From Thereva unica (Eukaryota > Arthropoda > Insecta > Diptera > Therevidae): 64,000 bases of DNA. Positions within the stretch are counted from its first letter, which is position 1. Every line of letters begins with the position of its first letter. The notes below the pieces were generated by a model. It ran no database searches and was not told where the DNA came from. It worked only from the letters and a program-made list of their open reading frames with translations. Location of the stretch: positions 27,140,942 to 27,204,941 of the forward strand of contig OX465281.1 of NCBI GenBank assembly GCA_949987705.1, read 5' to 3'. A program made the position numbers and the translations under genes. Positions 21,456-32,807 of this stretch are shown piece by piece.

Positions 21456-22340
21456 TCAAAGACTCTACATTAGTAGCTTACCTTGGCATAGAGGGAGCGT
21501 TTAACAACGTGCTCCAAGGCGTCATTGGGCCTTGGCGAAACTAGGGATCGAGGCGTCGCTGGTGTCTCTTATCCATCAAATTCTTACCGGCAGGATGGTG
21601 AGCTCAAGCCTTGGCGACTGCTCGGCCGAAGGGCCGTTAACAGAGGCACCCCGCAAGGGGGAGTACTTTCCTCGCTTCTATGGGTCGTGAGTGTGAATCA
21701 GCATGGACGCATGGAGAAAATGGGACACGACGTCCTGGCGAACGGGGATGACATAGCTATCATCATAAAAGGAAAATTTTCTCAAGTCCTCTGTGATTTC
21801 ATCGAGACGGCATTACAAACCCTCTCAAGCTGGAACGCAAACTCAGCGTTAACCCAGTAAAATCGAAACTGGTCCTTTTCACAAGGAGGTATAAAACCCC
21901 ACCTTAACACCTCCGGCTGAACAATGCTAGGCTCAAATTGTTCGCTTGCAAAAAAAATGGGGCTCCTAGTGCGATGGATCTACACAGCGATTGTCCCCCG
22001 ATACTCCTATATGGGGTCTTATTATGGTAGCCAACCTTGGGTGAGTCCACCGTACTAAACAAAATACAGAAAGTGCAAAGATGTGCGGAGTTACTCATAA
22101 CAGGGACATTTCACTCCACACTTACCTATGTTATACCTCCCTCCTTTGAACCTTGTGACAAGGGAAATCGCAGCCCTTAGAATAAAGGGGGCAAAATCGT
22201 ACCGTCACCTCCTCGCTGGTACCTCCTGGATAACCAATCGGCGACCGACGTACCCAGTGCCAGGGGGTATAGCTGGGCCACCCTATCCGATGAGGTATAA
22301 CTCGCGAATCCAGTCCTCCTGGCAGTGGGGTTGGGCGTTA
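21456..22340 (+). pseudogene. R1/LOA-group LINE RT fragment
   Basis: VAYLGIEGAFNNVL (from D-IEGAFDN), then NRGTPQGGVLSSLLWVV, then the catalytic box as ANGDDIAIIIKGKF (expected YADD), then NPVKSKLVLFTRRYKTP. Further on: ILLYGVLLWW, TVLNKIQKVQRCAELLITGT. Several frame changes. It abuts the copia fragment on its left. Confidence 0.7.
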
Positions 22341-22349
22341 GGCTAATTA

Positions 22350-22800
22350 CCGGGTTCTTATGGTCTCCTCCAGCGACTTTGCCACCGCCATGACGTCCTT
22401 TTTAGGATTTTCTTTATTGGAGTCCTCTATAGACACTGTTTGTGTAGCTGTATCCGCCACTCTCTGTGCCCTTTTTTCCTCTAATCTTTCTAACTGCGTC
22501 GAGATAGGTTGATCTCAGCTTCTTCATCCTGGCTAGGGCGGCGTGGGCGATTTGTTCCTCCCACTAAAATCCTGCATGAGATCTTTCATTTGAACTCCCA
22601 GTTTCTTGAAAATGTCTTCCTCTTTCAGTATCGGCGCTCCCTCAATAAATGTAGGGATATTACTCTCGTTCTCAGCCTCGCAGTTGATTCGAGTCCGGTC
22701 CAATTTTTTACATCTCCTCCTGCTATGCCGGTAGCGACCTTGCCAGTCCAGCGCTCCTTCTGAAAAGGTTTGCCGTCGATGGCCTTCACGATCGGTATCC
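22350..22800 (-). pseudogene. Possible LINE ORF1 remnant
   Basis: The - strand gives coherent but unassigned protein text: FIEGAPILKEEDIFKKLGVQ, KDLMQDFSGRN and, in another frame, STQLERLEEKRAQRVADTAT, VSIEDSNKENPKKDVM. Charged coiled-coil-like sequence before a LINE body suggests a gag-like ORF1. No zinc knuckle seen. Confidence 0.35.
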
Positions 22801-23005
22801 TCACAGCTTACTAATTTGAGGAGGAAGGTCCACCTCTTACATTTTCGTCTTTTGTTGTTTGTTTTGTTGTTTGTATTTGTCTACATTTTTGCTCCCACGA
22901 ATATTGCAGAAACACAAGTCCACCCTGGCAAAGCCACTTACCAGGGTAAGGCACTGTTACACATCGACCTTGCCGGGGCATCGGCGAGGACCTTTTATTA
23001 TAGAG

Positions 23006-23320
23006 TTAACCCTTCTAGCACAGAAGGCGCACTTTTCAGCAAAGCATGAAAATCTATATATACATACACACATACATATATATATATATATGTATATGTA
23101 TATATATACATATATAGAGTTTCCCTTCTAACACAGAAGGCGCACTTCCCAGCAAGGCTGAGAAAAATTTACCACAGATTTTGCGGCTCTGCTGAGGCAT
23201 GCAAACATATAAAAATAAAAAACGAATTAAACCTTCTAGCTCAGAAGGTGCACTACTCAGCAGGGCTGAGAACATTTACCACTGCCGTGGCTCAGCTGAG
23301 ACATGCAAACATAAAATATT
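23006..23320. repeat. Tandem repeat of about 105 bp with embedded TA microsatellite
   Basis: The motif CCTTCTARCNCAGAAGGYGC recurs at about 23009, 23126 and 23231. Copies two and three share the rest of the unit (CAGC-RGGCTGAGAA...TTACCAC...GCATGCAAACATA). A TA-rich microsatellite (about 23053-23118) separates copies one and two. The array abuts the 3' side of the - strand LINE and is probably its 3' UTR. Confidence 0.75.
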
Positions 23321-23366
23321 AAATCAAACAGAGAAGCGTGCAACAGCGAGTGGGTACACCAAGGAC

Positions 23367-25128
23367 TCACGTCACATTAAGAAGACTCTTTTTGAGAGCC
23401 TCTTCACTTGTAAGCATGCTAAAAACCCTAATATTTCTATTAACATTAATAAGCATGCGATTAACAGGTTCGTACTTGCCGTAATTGGTATTAGAGGAGT
23501 TAGTATGCAGGAGAGGTACACCCCTCAAGCTATAATTACTCACTCTGAATGCCACTTGGCTTCGTAAGAAACCTGAGTCTACCTTGTCATTTAGTAGCCG
23601 ATGAACAAATATGACGTCAGCAACTTCACGACGTTTATGTAGGGAGCTTAAGTTGAGTAGTTTAAGCCTGTTTTCATAAGGCGGAAGGATGCGTGGGTCA
23701 TCCCAAGGGAGATGACTGAGTACGAAACGGACGAATTTTCTTTGAACCGATTCGACTCTTCCAACTTGGGAGACCAAACCTGGGAGGCGTATTCAAGTAA
23801 AGGCCTCACTAATGATATGTACAGATGCTTAGTGATGAGGGGGCTGTTGAATTCCTTTGACCACCTTTTTATAAAACCTAGGACTGAACTGCCCTTGGAG
23901 GAAATATAATTAATGTGGGTGGAAAAATCCATCTTGCTTTCAAACCTGACCCCAGATCGATCGCAGAGTTAACTCGGGAAAGTGTGTTGTTAAGGAAAGT
24001 GTAGTCATAAGTTAGTGGACCACGTTTCCTGCAAAAAGTCATGACCTCACACTTACTAATATTGAGTACCAGGTTGTTGTTGGAACACCAAGAATAGAAG
24101 GTGTTCAGGTCAACTTGTAAAAGTTTGCAATCCTCAATACTTCTTACATAACGGTAGAGTTTAATGTCATCAGCGTAAATAAGGATTTGACAGTTCTTTA
24201 ACAAGGCAACAATGTCATCAATTGAAAGAATAAAAAGAAGAGGGCCTAGGTGACTACCTTGCGGGACTCCAGATGACGCTTCGATGTTTCTAGATTTAGC
24301 CCCGCGGAATAAAACCTGGTAAGTTCTGTCGGCTAAGTACGACTGGAACCATACCATAAGGGCAGGCGGAAAGCCAAATTTTTTCAGTTTGAGAGCTATA
24401 ATAGAGTGGGAGAGCTTGTCAAAAGCCTTACTGAAGTCAGTGTAAACACAGTCCGTTTGGCAGCCGCTAACAAAGCCTCGAACTGTGTGAGAAGAGAACT
24501 CAAGTAGATTAGTAGTAGTAGAACGAGCTGCAAGAAAACCATGTTGATTAGTTGAGATAAGTCTCTTGCAGATTGGGGCGATAGCAGAATAAATAATAGA
24601 TTCGAAAAGTTTTGGGATACAGGATAGTTTCGCAATAGGTCTATAATTAGATATTTCGTTCTTGCTACCCTTTTTATGAATGGGGACTATAAAAGAATTC
24701 TTCCATAAGATTGGGAAGCACCCTGTAATTAGGGATTTTTGAAATAAACACAAAAGAGGAGACAGAAGGGGCTCTGCACAGGATTTTAGAATAGCAGGAG
24801 GAATACCGTCAGGACCGGACGAGAAATCATGTGGGAGTTCATTAATATGTTTCAGGATTTCATCCCTAGTTATAGATATAGAGAAGTCTTGAGACATCTG
24901 TATCGGATTAATATGACGGAAATTGTTTTCGTCGGGTTGAAAAACGGGAGACGAGAAAGATTTGAGAAAAAACGATGCAAACATGTCGCAAATCTCGGAT
25001 GGATTGGTACTGAAAGAGTTCTCATGTTGCATGGTGTTAGGGTAATTATCAGTTTTTTTCTTGGTGTTGATGAATTTAAAGAATGTTCTCGGGTCACCAT
25101 ACAGTTTATCTTTCATATCACTCGCCAT
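23367..25128 (-). pseudogene. LINE ORF2: reverse transcriptase
   Basis: RT with FSSGPDGIPPAILKSCAE, LWKNSFIVPIHKKGS, NYRPIAKLSCIPKLFE, QHGFLAARSTTTNLLEF, VYTDFSKAFDKLSHS, SGVPQGSHLGPLLFIL and an intact catalytic ILIYADDIKLYR. Frame changes at about 23950 and about 23760 lead to MDFSTHINYISSKGSSVLGF, LYISLVRPLLEYASQVWSP and LLNLSSLHKRREVADV-type text, the usual C-terminal region. Two frameshifts plus the upstream tandem duplication make it non-functional. Confidence 0.85.
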
Positions 25129-25180
25129 ACAGTTTATCTTTCATATCTCGGGTCACCATACAGTTTATCTTTCATATCAC
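25088..25180. repeat. 59-bp tandem duplication inside LINE ORF2
   Basis: CTCGGGTCACCATACAG begins at 25088 and again at 25147, an offset of 59 bp, with a partial copy between. The duplication is not a multiple of three and shifts the frame between the endonuclease and RT parts. Confidence 0.85.
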
Positions 25181-26290
25181 TGAGGTATTCATTATAGAGA
25201 GTTTCAGAGAGTGCATGGAAATGGTCAAAGCAATTGACAAATGCAGAGAAACTCGCAGTGTCTTTCCTCTTAAGGTAGTTTTTCCAGAGTTTATTCTTCT
25301 GGTTTTTGGTTTGCCTCAATTCATTACTGTACCAGGGTGGAGATGACCTAGATAACTTTAGAGGCTCAATGGGTACACAGGATGCAAAGGTTTCGTACAA
25401 GACGGAATAAAATCTTGTTACATCGTCATCCAACTCATCTGAGGAAAGCAACCTGTCGAAATCGATGGAGGAGAGCTTGGATGAGAGTTCATTGAGATTG
25501 GCCTTTTTAAAATTAAAGGCAAATGTTGACTCCCCCGGAATTGGCTTATCGTCGAAGGCAGAGCAATAATTAAGTAAGAGGGGAGGGTGATAATTGTCGA
25601 CAGGCAACAAGACTATCGAACTGGGCTCAACGGTCATGTTGTCTGAGTCCGAACAGAATACAAGATCTAACCGCCTTCCTAAAATATTATTCACACCACT
25701 CAGTTGGTTCAGACCGCATGAGAATAAAGAATTCAGAAAAATGGATTCCCTATCGTTAAGGTTGTTTTCAGGAAGGTAGTTATCGTCGTTATCGCAAGAT
25801 ACCCACTGTACATTGGGTAAATTAAAGTCACCTAAAAGTAGGAGCTCGTCCTTAGAGTCCATCATATCATGGATATGATTAGTACAAGAGATTAAGATAT
25901 CATAGAGGTTTTGGCCTCTGTCATCAAGAGTACTGAATATATCTGGTGGGATATAACAGCAAATAACGAAAAGGTTATTGTGGACAAGGGAAATTTTAAG
26001 AGCAATAATCTCAATGTCCAAAGAGTTGGAGAAGTTAGGAAGCGTTAATAAGCAACAATTGAGAAGGTTACTACAGGCAAGTAGTACACCACCTCCGCGA
26101 ACCTCCGAGTCAGTATACCTATCCTTCCGAAAAACTTGGAAGGAAGAATCAAAAATTTCGGCATTAAGAATCCCACTACGTAACCATGTTTCAGTGAAAG
26201 CGATTATATCGAAATCACTAGCCGAAGTTGCCAGAAATACATTGCGGGTTTTGGATCTGATACCATACCCCTCACGTTTTGATAGTAGAG
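25134..26290 (-). pseudogene. LINE ORF2: APE-type endonuclease
   Basis: Target-nicking endonuclease of the same element. It shows SASDFDIIAFTETWLRSGI, VFRKDRYTDSEVRGGGVL, NNLFVICCYIPPDIF, LLLGDFNLPNVQW, RRLDLVFCSD and, in place of SDHYP, VDNYHPPLLL. It ends LSRSSPPWYSNELRQTKN before the linker. The frame is open from about 26290 down to the 59-bp duplication. The S/D-H catalytic motif appears altered to NYHPP. Confidence 0.8.
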
Positions 26291-26299
26291 GGAAAGCGT

Positions 26300-26830
26300 C
26301 TTAAGTTTTTTGGAACCTCTAGAGTGTCGGGATTACGATGCACACGTGGGCGGGGAACAAAATTCTTAGAGAAAGCACCGGGAGGCCAGAATGTGGGATC
26401 CAGTAACTTTTCAGCAGTATGAGGCGGTGCAGTTAGAACAAAAGACGCGACCGGTTTGGAAGCGTTGCTGATTTTCCGACAGGAGACAGTCTCGGGATTA
26501 ATTGTTTTTGCTCTTAAGTATTCTTTTATTACCTCGGTCGAAGTTTCAGGGGAGAAACGCGAAATGAAAATACTTTGTGGCTTAGGAACCGTTACCAGGT
26601 TGGCGTAGGTTGCCGAAGACCGAGTATTACCAGTGACCGAGTGTCTGTCAATACTAGTAGAGCTGGTTGATGCAACATCCGGCTCAGGGGTAGGGCTAGA
26701 ACCTATTGGAGGTGAAACAGCGGGGACGGGCGGGGTAGCAAAGGAGTTCGTGACTCTACGATTGCGTCTGCGTCTGCCACAACTGCCACTATATGACCAG
26801 CGAATTTTACTTCAGCTCTCAGCACGGTGA
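26300..26830 (-). pseudogene. LINE ORF1 C-terminal region
   Basis: Open - strand frame with ATYANLVTVPKPQSIFISR, FSPETSTEVIKEYLRAK, VSCRKISNASKPVASFVL and LLDPTFWPPGAFSKNFVP, ending just before ORF2. Text like IF-SR-SP-T----I--YL plus LLDP-FWP-G is seen in ORF1 proteins of insect CR1-group LINEs (an RRM-like fold). Upstream is a Ser/Pro/Thr-rich linker. The N-terminus is missing. Confidence 0.65.
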
Positions 26831-26849
26831 CTTGACACCTTAGGCCTTA

Positions 26850-28390
26850 ACTTACAATTGGATCTCATAAAACGGAATGCGAATGGGGATAGGGATAAGG
26901 TGGGACGGATGGTATTAAGAAATGGAGGGCAAGGTTGGGAGGCCGACTATCTCCTATGTTTTACGTTTGCTAAAAGTGCATGTGATGGACTCGTTATGCA
27001 TACTTGGAGGTCGTCGTCAATCATCCCAAATTAAGTAGGCTATCAATACCATCAATTTAAAGCACCTTGATGTAATGACATTGTCCCCGCTCTACTACAG
27101 TAGGGAATTCACATATTTTTATCACACCTGAGCAGCATTTTCAGAGCTAGTTTATATCTAGGATATACATATACCCAAAGTATGGAAGAAAAAGACCCCC
27201 AAAAGCAAAAGCTATTAGGTAGAAACAGATACTGCACAACATGTCCTCTGCAGTTGTGTCACACTTGAGAGGCGCAGTTTCGTCCCACAGAATAATCGGG
27301 AATAACGCCTAAAGAAGTGTTGAACACTAATCCAAGAGCTGTCTTAAAACTGATCAATAGCCTAAGTCCAGTTCTTGGATAATAAACGTTTAAAGAGGAT
27401 ACACAAAATATATGTAATAGATAGACATGTCTGTAGGGCACACTGTTTGTCTATTACGGCGCTTCCAAAATAAACAAGAGAGCCTTACGCAAGCTCAAGC
27501 CACCAACTGTGTGTATATGTCAATCCAAACTTCTTCCACTTCCCTCTTCTCCCAAAAAATGCTCCAACCAAAGTTCATTGTCAACAACAACTCCTCGAAA
27601 ATCTATTTTTAACCAATTTGTTGCATAGAAAATTGTCACTAAATTTGGAACATCAAAATAAATAAATTTCGGAATTATTAACTTTCGTCATCAATCATTG
27701 TTTGGAGCGTTTTCAACGTGGGCTTCCCACACACACAAGGCTTAGTTTGTCGCCAGAAGGAAATATGGATTGCTAATTATAGGACGTTATTTCGAGAGGC
27801 AAAAACGCTGGGAATAAATCACTCCCTTCAGGACATTCAATTCGGTGTAAACAAACGACGACGAGCGGTTATCGAAAAGATTTAGTGGAGTTTTTGGGGG
27901 TTTTTATAATTGGAAAGTTCAAGGAGGAAGAGGTGATGGTTGGTCATTGTGGTAGTAAGAATTTTTATTAAATGTTTTTATTTCTAGGAGTATTTCCTAT
28001 GATGCTAAATTACTTCAAAGAGATAGGGGATAGAGGCAATTTGGAATACTACAAGAATATCTACTAAAATGTTGGCCCTGCAACTATAGTAATGAGTGAG
28101 TTGTAGTGCGCAAGAACAAAGAGCTAAATTTTTAGAACTGGAAGGCCACTAGCTCCATTCAGTATCCTGGAAGAAACAGCGAGGCCCAATATCAGTAATA
28201 TTCGTACGCGTACCACCATTCTGGAAAAAGATATCATTGAATGAGCGATCATCACTGGTCTTTCAGAAACCGAAGTGGCGACATTTAAAAGATTCGTCTA
28301 TGAATTAAGGTGCATCTCAGAAGTCTGCGATTGGAGCTAATGCAGCTTATGGTCCTTCGGTTCTAGTAAGCGTAAAAAGCAAGGAAGTTA
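26850..28390. other. No gene recognised
   Basis: AT-rich non-coding sequence. A small - strand frame at 27259-27441 has no family match I can name. The last 300 bp before 28390 may be degraded LINE. Confidence 0.4.
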
Positions 28391-28391
28391 G

Positions 28392-30638
28392 CTACCTTTT
28401 GCACCCAGGCTTAGGGGAATATTCGTTACCTGTCTAGCAACAGGATACATTCCGGCGGTGTGGAGGGAAACCAAAGTGGTATTTCTCCCTAAGCCAGGCA
28501 AGAAGGACTACACCGAGGCGAAGTCCTCCAGACCGGTCAGCCTAACATCCTTTCTGTTGAAAACAATGGAAAGAGTGGTGGCAGACCACCTGGAGAGTAC
28601 TATGCTAAGGAGGCACCCTTTAAGTAGAAGCCAGCACGCTTACCAGGCTGGCAGATCTACAGAAACGGCACTTCACCAATTGGTGCGAGTAGCCGAGGGG
28701 GAACTGCATACCGGAGGCATAGCGATGGCCGTAATTATGGACATCGAAGGCGCCTTCGACAAGATACAGTTCAACAAACTCAAACACGCTCTGGTGAGGC
28801 GCGAGGTCAGCCCCATGATTGTAAGGTGGGTGGACAGCATGCTGAAAAACAGAGCGGTAAGGATTCAGACAGGAGACTCGCGGCTGCGAGGGAGGGTCAG
28901 CAAGGGATGCCCACAGGGCGGGGTCCTATCGCCCCTCCTGTGGAACATCACTGTGGACACTCTGCTCAGGCGGCTAGAGGTAATGGGCCTGCATACCGTT
29001 GGGTATGCAGATGATGTAGCGATTGTGGCACGTGTCAAGTTTATGAGCACTACGGCAGATATCATGAGGAATGCACTCCAAGTGGTGGAGCAGTGGTGTA
29101 CGGAACAGGGCCTCACCATAAATGCCAATAAGACAGACGCGATAATCTTCACTAGGAAGATTAAAGATCTGGATTTTCAGCCCCTCATGCTTTTTGGATC
29201 GAGGATCAAGGTGTCTGGGATGGTCAAGTATCTGGGTGTATACTTGGACTCGCGACTAACCTGGAAATACCACGTTGAAGAGAAGATTAAGAAGGCGACA
29301 AGGGTGCTTCACCAGTGCAGAAGAGTATGTGGACTAAGGTGGGGTATCTCGCCAAGGTTAGCATACTGGACATATACCATGATGGTGAGACCCATCATAA
29401 CTTATGCCTCGGTGGTCTGGTGGACTAAAGCCACACAGAAAACCGTCAAGAGGCATTTAGACAAGGTTCAAAGAATGGCCAGCGTAGGTGTGAGCGGTGC
29501 TTTCCGCACCACACCCGCCGCGGCATTGGAGGCGCTGTTAGGTCTGCTGCCGTTAGATCTCCAGGTGATGAAGACTGCGGCAGCCTCAGCGATTCGGATG
29601 AGACGGGATGCCGCATGGCAGGCGTCAGGAGCCTTATATGGGCACATGAAGATTCTGGATCGCATCAAAGGGATTAGGGAGCTCATGATGCCCATGGAAG
29701 GGATCACAAAAATGAGGGTGACCGAAAGGTATCATAAAACCCTCATAGGGAATGGAACGCTCCCGGAAGGGAGGCCGGAAGACATATATATCTTCACGGA
29801 TGGATCCATGATTGACGGCAGAGCAGGTGCGGGAGTCTTCTTAGAGGACTTAAATCTGACCTGCTCTCTGGCTTTGGGGAATTACACCTCAGTCTACCAG
29901 GCGGAAATGCTTGCTCTGCTGCACGCGCTGGATCACATAAATGATGGTCAGGTGCAGGGAAGAAGTATCCTTATAGCACTGGATAATCAGGCTGTGATTA
30001 AGCGCATGAATCAGACAGAGATTATTGCGTCTCTGGCGTTGGAATGTGTCCAAAAACTGAACAGGTGTGCGCAACAAAACAACGTGACGCTAGCTTGGGT
30101 TAGAGGACATACAGGCATCGATGGGAACGAAAAGGCTGACAACCTGGCAAAACAGGGGTCAACCTCGGAATTCTGGGGACCGGAGCCATACTCTGCCATT
30201 GGCAGAGGGTTGGTAAGGAACTGCATCGAGAAATGGGTCGCTGAGGAACACCGGAGACGGTGGGACGCTATGACCACGTGTAGGCAGGCTAAGATGGTGC
30301 TTACGTTGCCGATTACCGCAGCCAGAAGAAGGATCCTGCATATGCAAAGGAGAACCCTCAGATGGTTGGTGGCACTGATTACAGGACACGGATGTTTCAG
30401 GTATCACCTAAAAAGAATGGGAATTCTGGAGGATGACACCTGTCGGATGTGCCTGGAGGAACCTGAGACGGCCACACACATAGTGTGTCACTGTCCGGCG
30501 GTGGCGAGAAAAAGGGCTGACATAACTGGACTCCATTGGATGGAGGACATGAGGCAGACTCCCTTCAATCAGCTGCTTGCGATAACTAGGGGAGTCGAAG
30601 CAAGGGAGCAATGGGACAACCCACTGCAACCCCAATAA
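28392..30638 (+). CDS. LOA/R1-group LINE: RT plus RNase H, 5'-truncated but open
   Basis: The longest well-preserved transposon frame after the Jockey ORF2: open from 28392 to TAA at 30636. It lacks an endonuclease and a proper start (ATYIPAVW-type entry, no initiating ATG). RT motifs: WRETKVVFLPKPGKKDY, SRPVSLTSFLLKTMERVV, QHAYQAGRSTETALHQLV, VIMDIEGAFDKIQFNK, SKGCPQGGVLSPLLWN and intact VGYADDVAIVAR. RNase H follows with all four acidic residues: IFTDGSMIDGRAGAG, YQAEMLALLHAL, IALDNQAVIK and RGHTGIDGNEKADNLAK. The C-terminal zinc cluster is CRMCLEEPETATHIVCHC. RNase H in a LINE protein removes template RNA and marks the I/LOA/R1 assemblage. A dead 5'-truncated copy, but a recent one. Confidence 0.88.
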   Translation, partial: LPFAPRLRGIFVTCLATGYIPAVWRETKVVFLPKPGKKDYTEAKSSRPVSLTSFLLKTMERVVADHLESTMLRRHPLSRSQHAYQAGRSTETALHQLVRVAEGELHTGGIAMAVIMDIEGAFDKIQFNKLKHALVRREVSPMIVRWVDSMLKNRAVRIQTGDSRLRGRVSKGCPQGGVLSPLLWNITVDTLLRRLEVMGLHTVGYADDVAIVARVKFMSTTADIMRNALQVVEQWCTEQGLTINANKTDAIIFTRKIKDLDFQPLMLFGSRIKVSGMVKYLGVYLDSRLTWKYHVEEKIKKATRVLHQCRRVCGLRWGISPRLAYWTYTMMVRPIITYASVVWWTKATQKTVKRHLDKVQRMASVGVSGAFRTTPAAALEALLGLLPLDLQVMKTAAASAIRMRRDAAWQASGALYGHMKILDRIKGIRELMMPMEGITKMRVTERYHKTLIGNGTLPEGRPEDIYIFTDGSMIDGRAGAGVFLEDLNLTCSLALGNYTSVYQAEMLALLHALDHINDGQVQGRSILIALDNQAVIKRMNQTEIIASLALECVQKLNRCAQQNNVTLAWVRGHTGIDGNEKADNLAKQGSTSEFWGPEPYSAIGRGLVRNCIEKWVAEEHRRRWDAMTTCRQAKMVLTLPITAARRRILHMQRRTLRWLVALITGHGCFRYHLKRMGILEDDTCRMCLEEPETATHIVCHCPAVARKRADITGLHWMEDMRQTPFNQLLAITRGVEAREQWDNPLQPQ

Positions 30639-30907
30639 GATGACTCTAGGCAGAGGGACGAAAAGGGACCCGCAAATAGTGGTCTGATTCGGTATCCCTC
30701 GAAAATCTATATTATATATACCTTTATCTATCATGGCTCAAAGAGTCAATTGAAGAGCAGATAGCGCCATCACTAATAAGTTTGACAGCGCGGGTAAGCA
30801 TCGTATCCAGCCAAACTAAGACGGTTATCGTGGCCCGGTGTCGTCTTCAATGAGTTTGAGGGCTTTATCTAATCACACCAAGGTGATTTCCGTAGCCCCG
30901 CTCCAAA
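30639..30907. other. LINE 3' UTR and flanking non-coding DNA
   Basis: The LINE 3' UTR probably runs to about 30730, ending in a TATATTATATATACC-like stretch. No target duplication identified. Confidence 0.4.
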
Positions 30908-30910
30908 TAA

Positions 30911-31042
30911 GACCTAATTCACACTGACAGCTTCAACCTGCTAGGGTTTATGTACAACGATTCACATTCACAGCTTTAAGTTGAAGGCTTCAAATGAAGC
31001 AAAAGTCAACTGAAGCTGGAAGTTTTCATTGCAAATCGGCCC
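30911..31042. mobile_element. Small Harbinger-like MITE with TAA duplication
   Basis: A 132-bp element flanked by TAA at 30908-30910 and 31043-31045. Its ends are imperfect inverted repeats: GACCTAATTCACACTGA on the left, and GGGCCGATTTGCAATGA from the right read in reverse. Each is followed by CAGCTTCA. Non-coding. Confidence 0.6.
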
Positions 31043-31339
31043 TAAGGGAGATGTATTCAAGAGGAGGCCAAATCTATAGTGCAAATCCCAAGTGTGTGAT
31101 TTCAAAACGCATTTCGCGTGTAAAATCGTGTAGTCACTTTTTATGGGTTTAAGATGTGTAAATATCGAACACGCGAAAATGTGTAAATTTAAAACACTAA
31201 TGCGTACATTTTAAGCACTGCAAATATATACTACTATGAAGCCTTTTAAGGGAGTAAACCTAGAAAAATCGTATCCATTAACTTGAAATTTTTGATATGA
31301 AACATCTATTGACGCACCTTGGGGGTAAGGCCGACTCGT

Positions 31340-31922
31340 ATGTCTCGCCACCTTTCTGTTACCGACTGGCTATAAAGAGAGGTTGTGAAGCTTTTTGGAA
31401 CGAGATCGTAGGGAAGAGACGTATGTTATCAAGGGTTTATGGGAGACATTTCACCGGAAGAAGTTAAGGACGAGCTAATGTTGGCTAATGAGATCCTAAA
31501 GATCTGCTGAGTCAATCCGTTGAATTCAAATAGACCTCATCTAAAGGATATAAATTTGGGAAACTTTAACCTGGAGTGAACAGAGAGTTGACTAGGATCC
31601 GCACCCTAGCGTACCATGTCGTGAAATTTGAGAGACCTCCCAAGAGAACTCATACACAATGCCTTCGATGTCAAGCATTCGATGCAGAGGCAATTGTGGA
31701 GATGCGTGCCCCAAACTCGAGGAGACTATTAATACTGGTGTCAAATCAAGATGTGCTAATTGCGCGTTCAAACACTCTGCGTACTTTGAGAACTGCCCGA
31801 ATTTTCGTGCTTACCTAAAAAAGAGGGTACTTAATGAGAAAAGTATTAGGAAAGAAAATGAGCGTCTAGCAAACGCCACCCGGATTCCAGGAAGATCATA
31901 CGCTCAAGCGTTTAACGGCTAG
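31340..31922 (+). pseudogene. Jockey-group gag (ORF1) fragment with zinc knuckles
   Basis: Frames give FHRKK/EEVKDELMLANEILK (31440-31500), then VVKFERPPKRTHTQCLRCQ. After a frameshift come cysteine clusters RCRGNCGDACPKLEE and RCANCAFKHSAYFENCPNF. The frame ends in a basic tail and GRSYAQAFNG at 31921. FERPPKRTHTQCLRC is the usual Jockey gag pre-knuckle motif. Frameshifts near 31500 and 31665. Confidence 0.75.
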
Positions 31923-32800
31923 TCCACTTCCTTTGAAGATTTCATGGATGGATCCCAAAGGCTATTTGGCTCTCCGGTGGGAGCTGTACCTTTAAAATTG
32001 AATGCCTTTAGGCCAAAATACTGTTTTCTAAGAGAAGAGCAAAAGATGGGCCCACATCTACAATTGCTTAAGGTAAGTGCACTGTGACGTGTGCATAACG
32101 CAGCTCGCTTTTTCTGCTAGAGGAAAGCGAGCGACTTTATGTACACACCCATTTAAACCCAATTCCGAGTTCTATAAGCGAGTATGCGCGCTTATGCTCC
32201 ACTCTATCATCACAAATTACAAAACTTCATTGTTGAGGCAATTCTTTTGTATATTTGCGAAACATGGAAAGTCGCCAACAATTCATCACAAGGCGCCTTC
32301 AAGTATTCATCCTAAAAATACGCTGGCAAGATTGAAATATAAATGAACGTGCCCCGGCCAAGAAAGGATGGATGACGAAATCCTGCGAAGGAAATGGAAT
32401 TGGGATGGCCACACCTTGTGAGGGGCAAACGAGAATCTAGCCCAACAGGCGCTTGACTAGAATCTTTGCGGACACGTCGAGTTGGAAGATCTAGAACAAC
32501 GTGGAGCAGAACTCTACCAAAAAAGGCCACAACTATTTCTACAGTATGTCACATGCGGGATTAAAGGATCAAAAGAAATAGACTCCTGCACTCACTCCTT
32601 GATGTTGACCAAAAATGTGTGGTTGCTTGTAAATATGCTTGTTTTCTATGCTACCTCCATGACACACAATTTTGCTGCGTATGCGGCCTTTATTTTGAAT
32701 TGTTACAGAGAAAAGCAGTTGCTTGGATTTTTATCCATTAACTCGGTCCTCAGTGCACTCCGAGAGCTAATTCTCTATGGCAGGCTGTGAAGTTTAATTA
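31923..32800. other. No gene recognised
   Basis: Non-coding. A short hairpin, AGCTCGCTTT with its complement GAAAGCGAGC, lies at about 32100-32132. Confidence 0.35.
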
Positions 32801-32807
32801 TTGGTCA

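Larger units (their letters stand above)
23330..26830 (-). mobile_element. CR1-group-like LINE, near full length, degenerate
   Basis: ORF1 (26300-26830), endonuclease (25134-26290) and RT (23367-25128) are present in order on the - strand, with a tandem-repeat 3' region at 23006-23320. The 5' end is lost near 26830. The clade is tentative, from the TDFSKAFD and SGVPQGSHLGPLLF motifs. Confidence 0.75.

Noticed and set aside
23054..23275. Isoleucine-tyrosine rich frames
   Set aside because: They come from the TA microsatellite and its flanking tandem repeat.
27259..27441. Possible Helitron helicase fragment
   Set aside because: The text is too short and lacks helicase motifs; no Helitron ends (TC...CTRR with hairpin) were seen.
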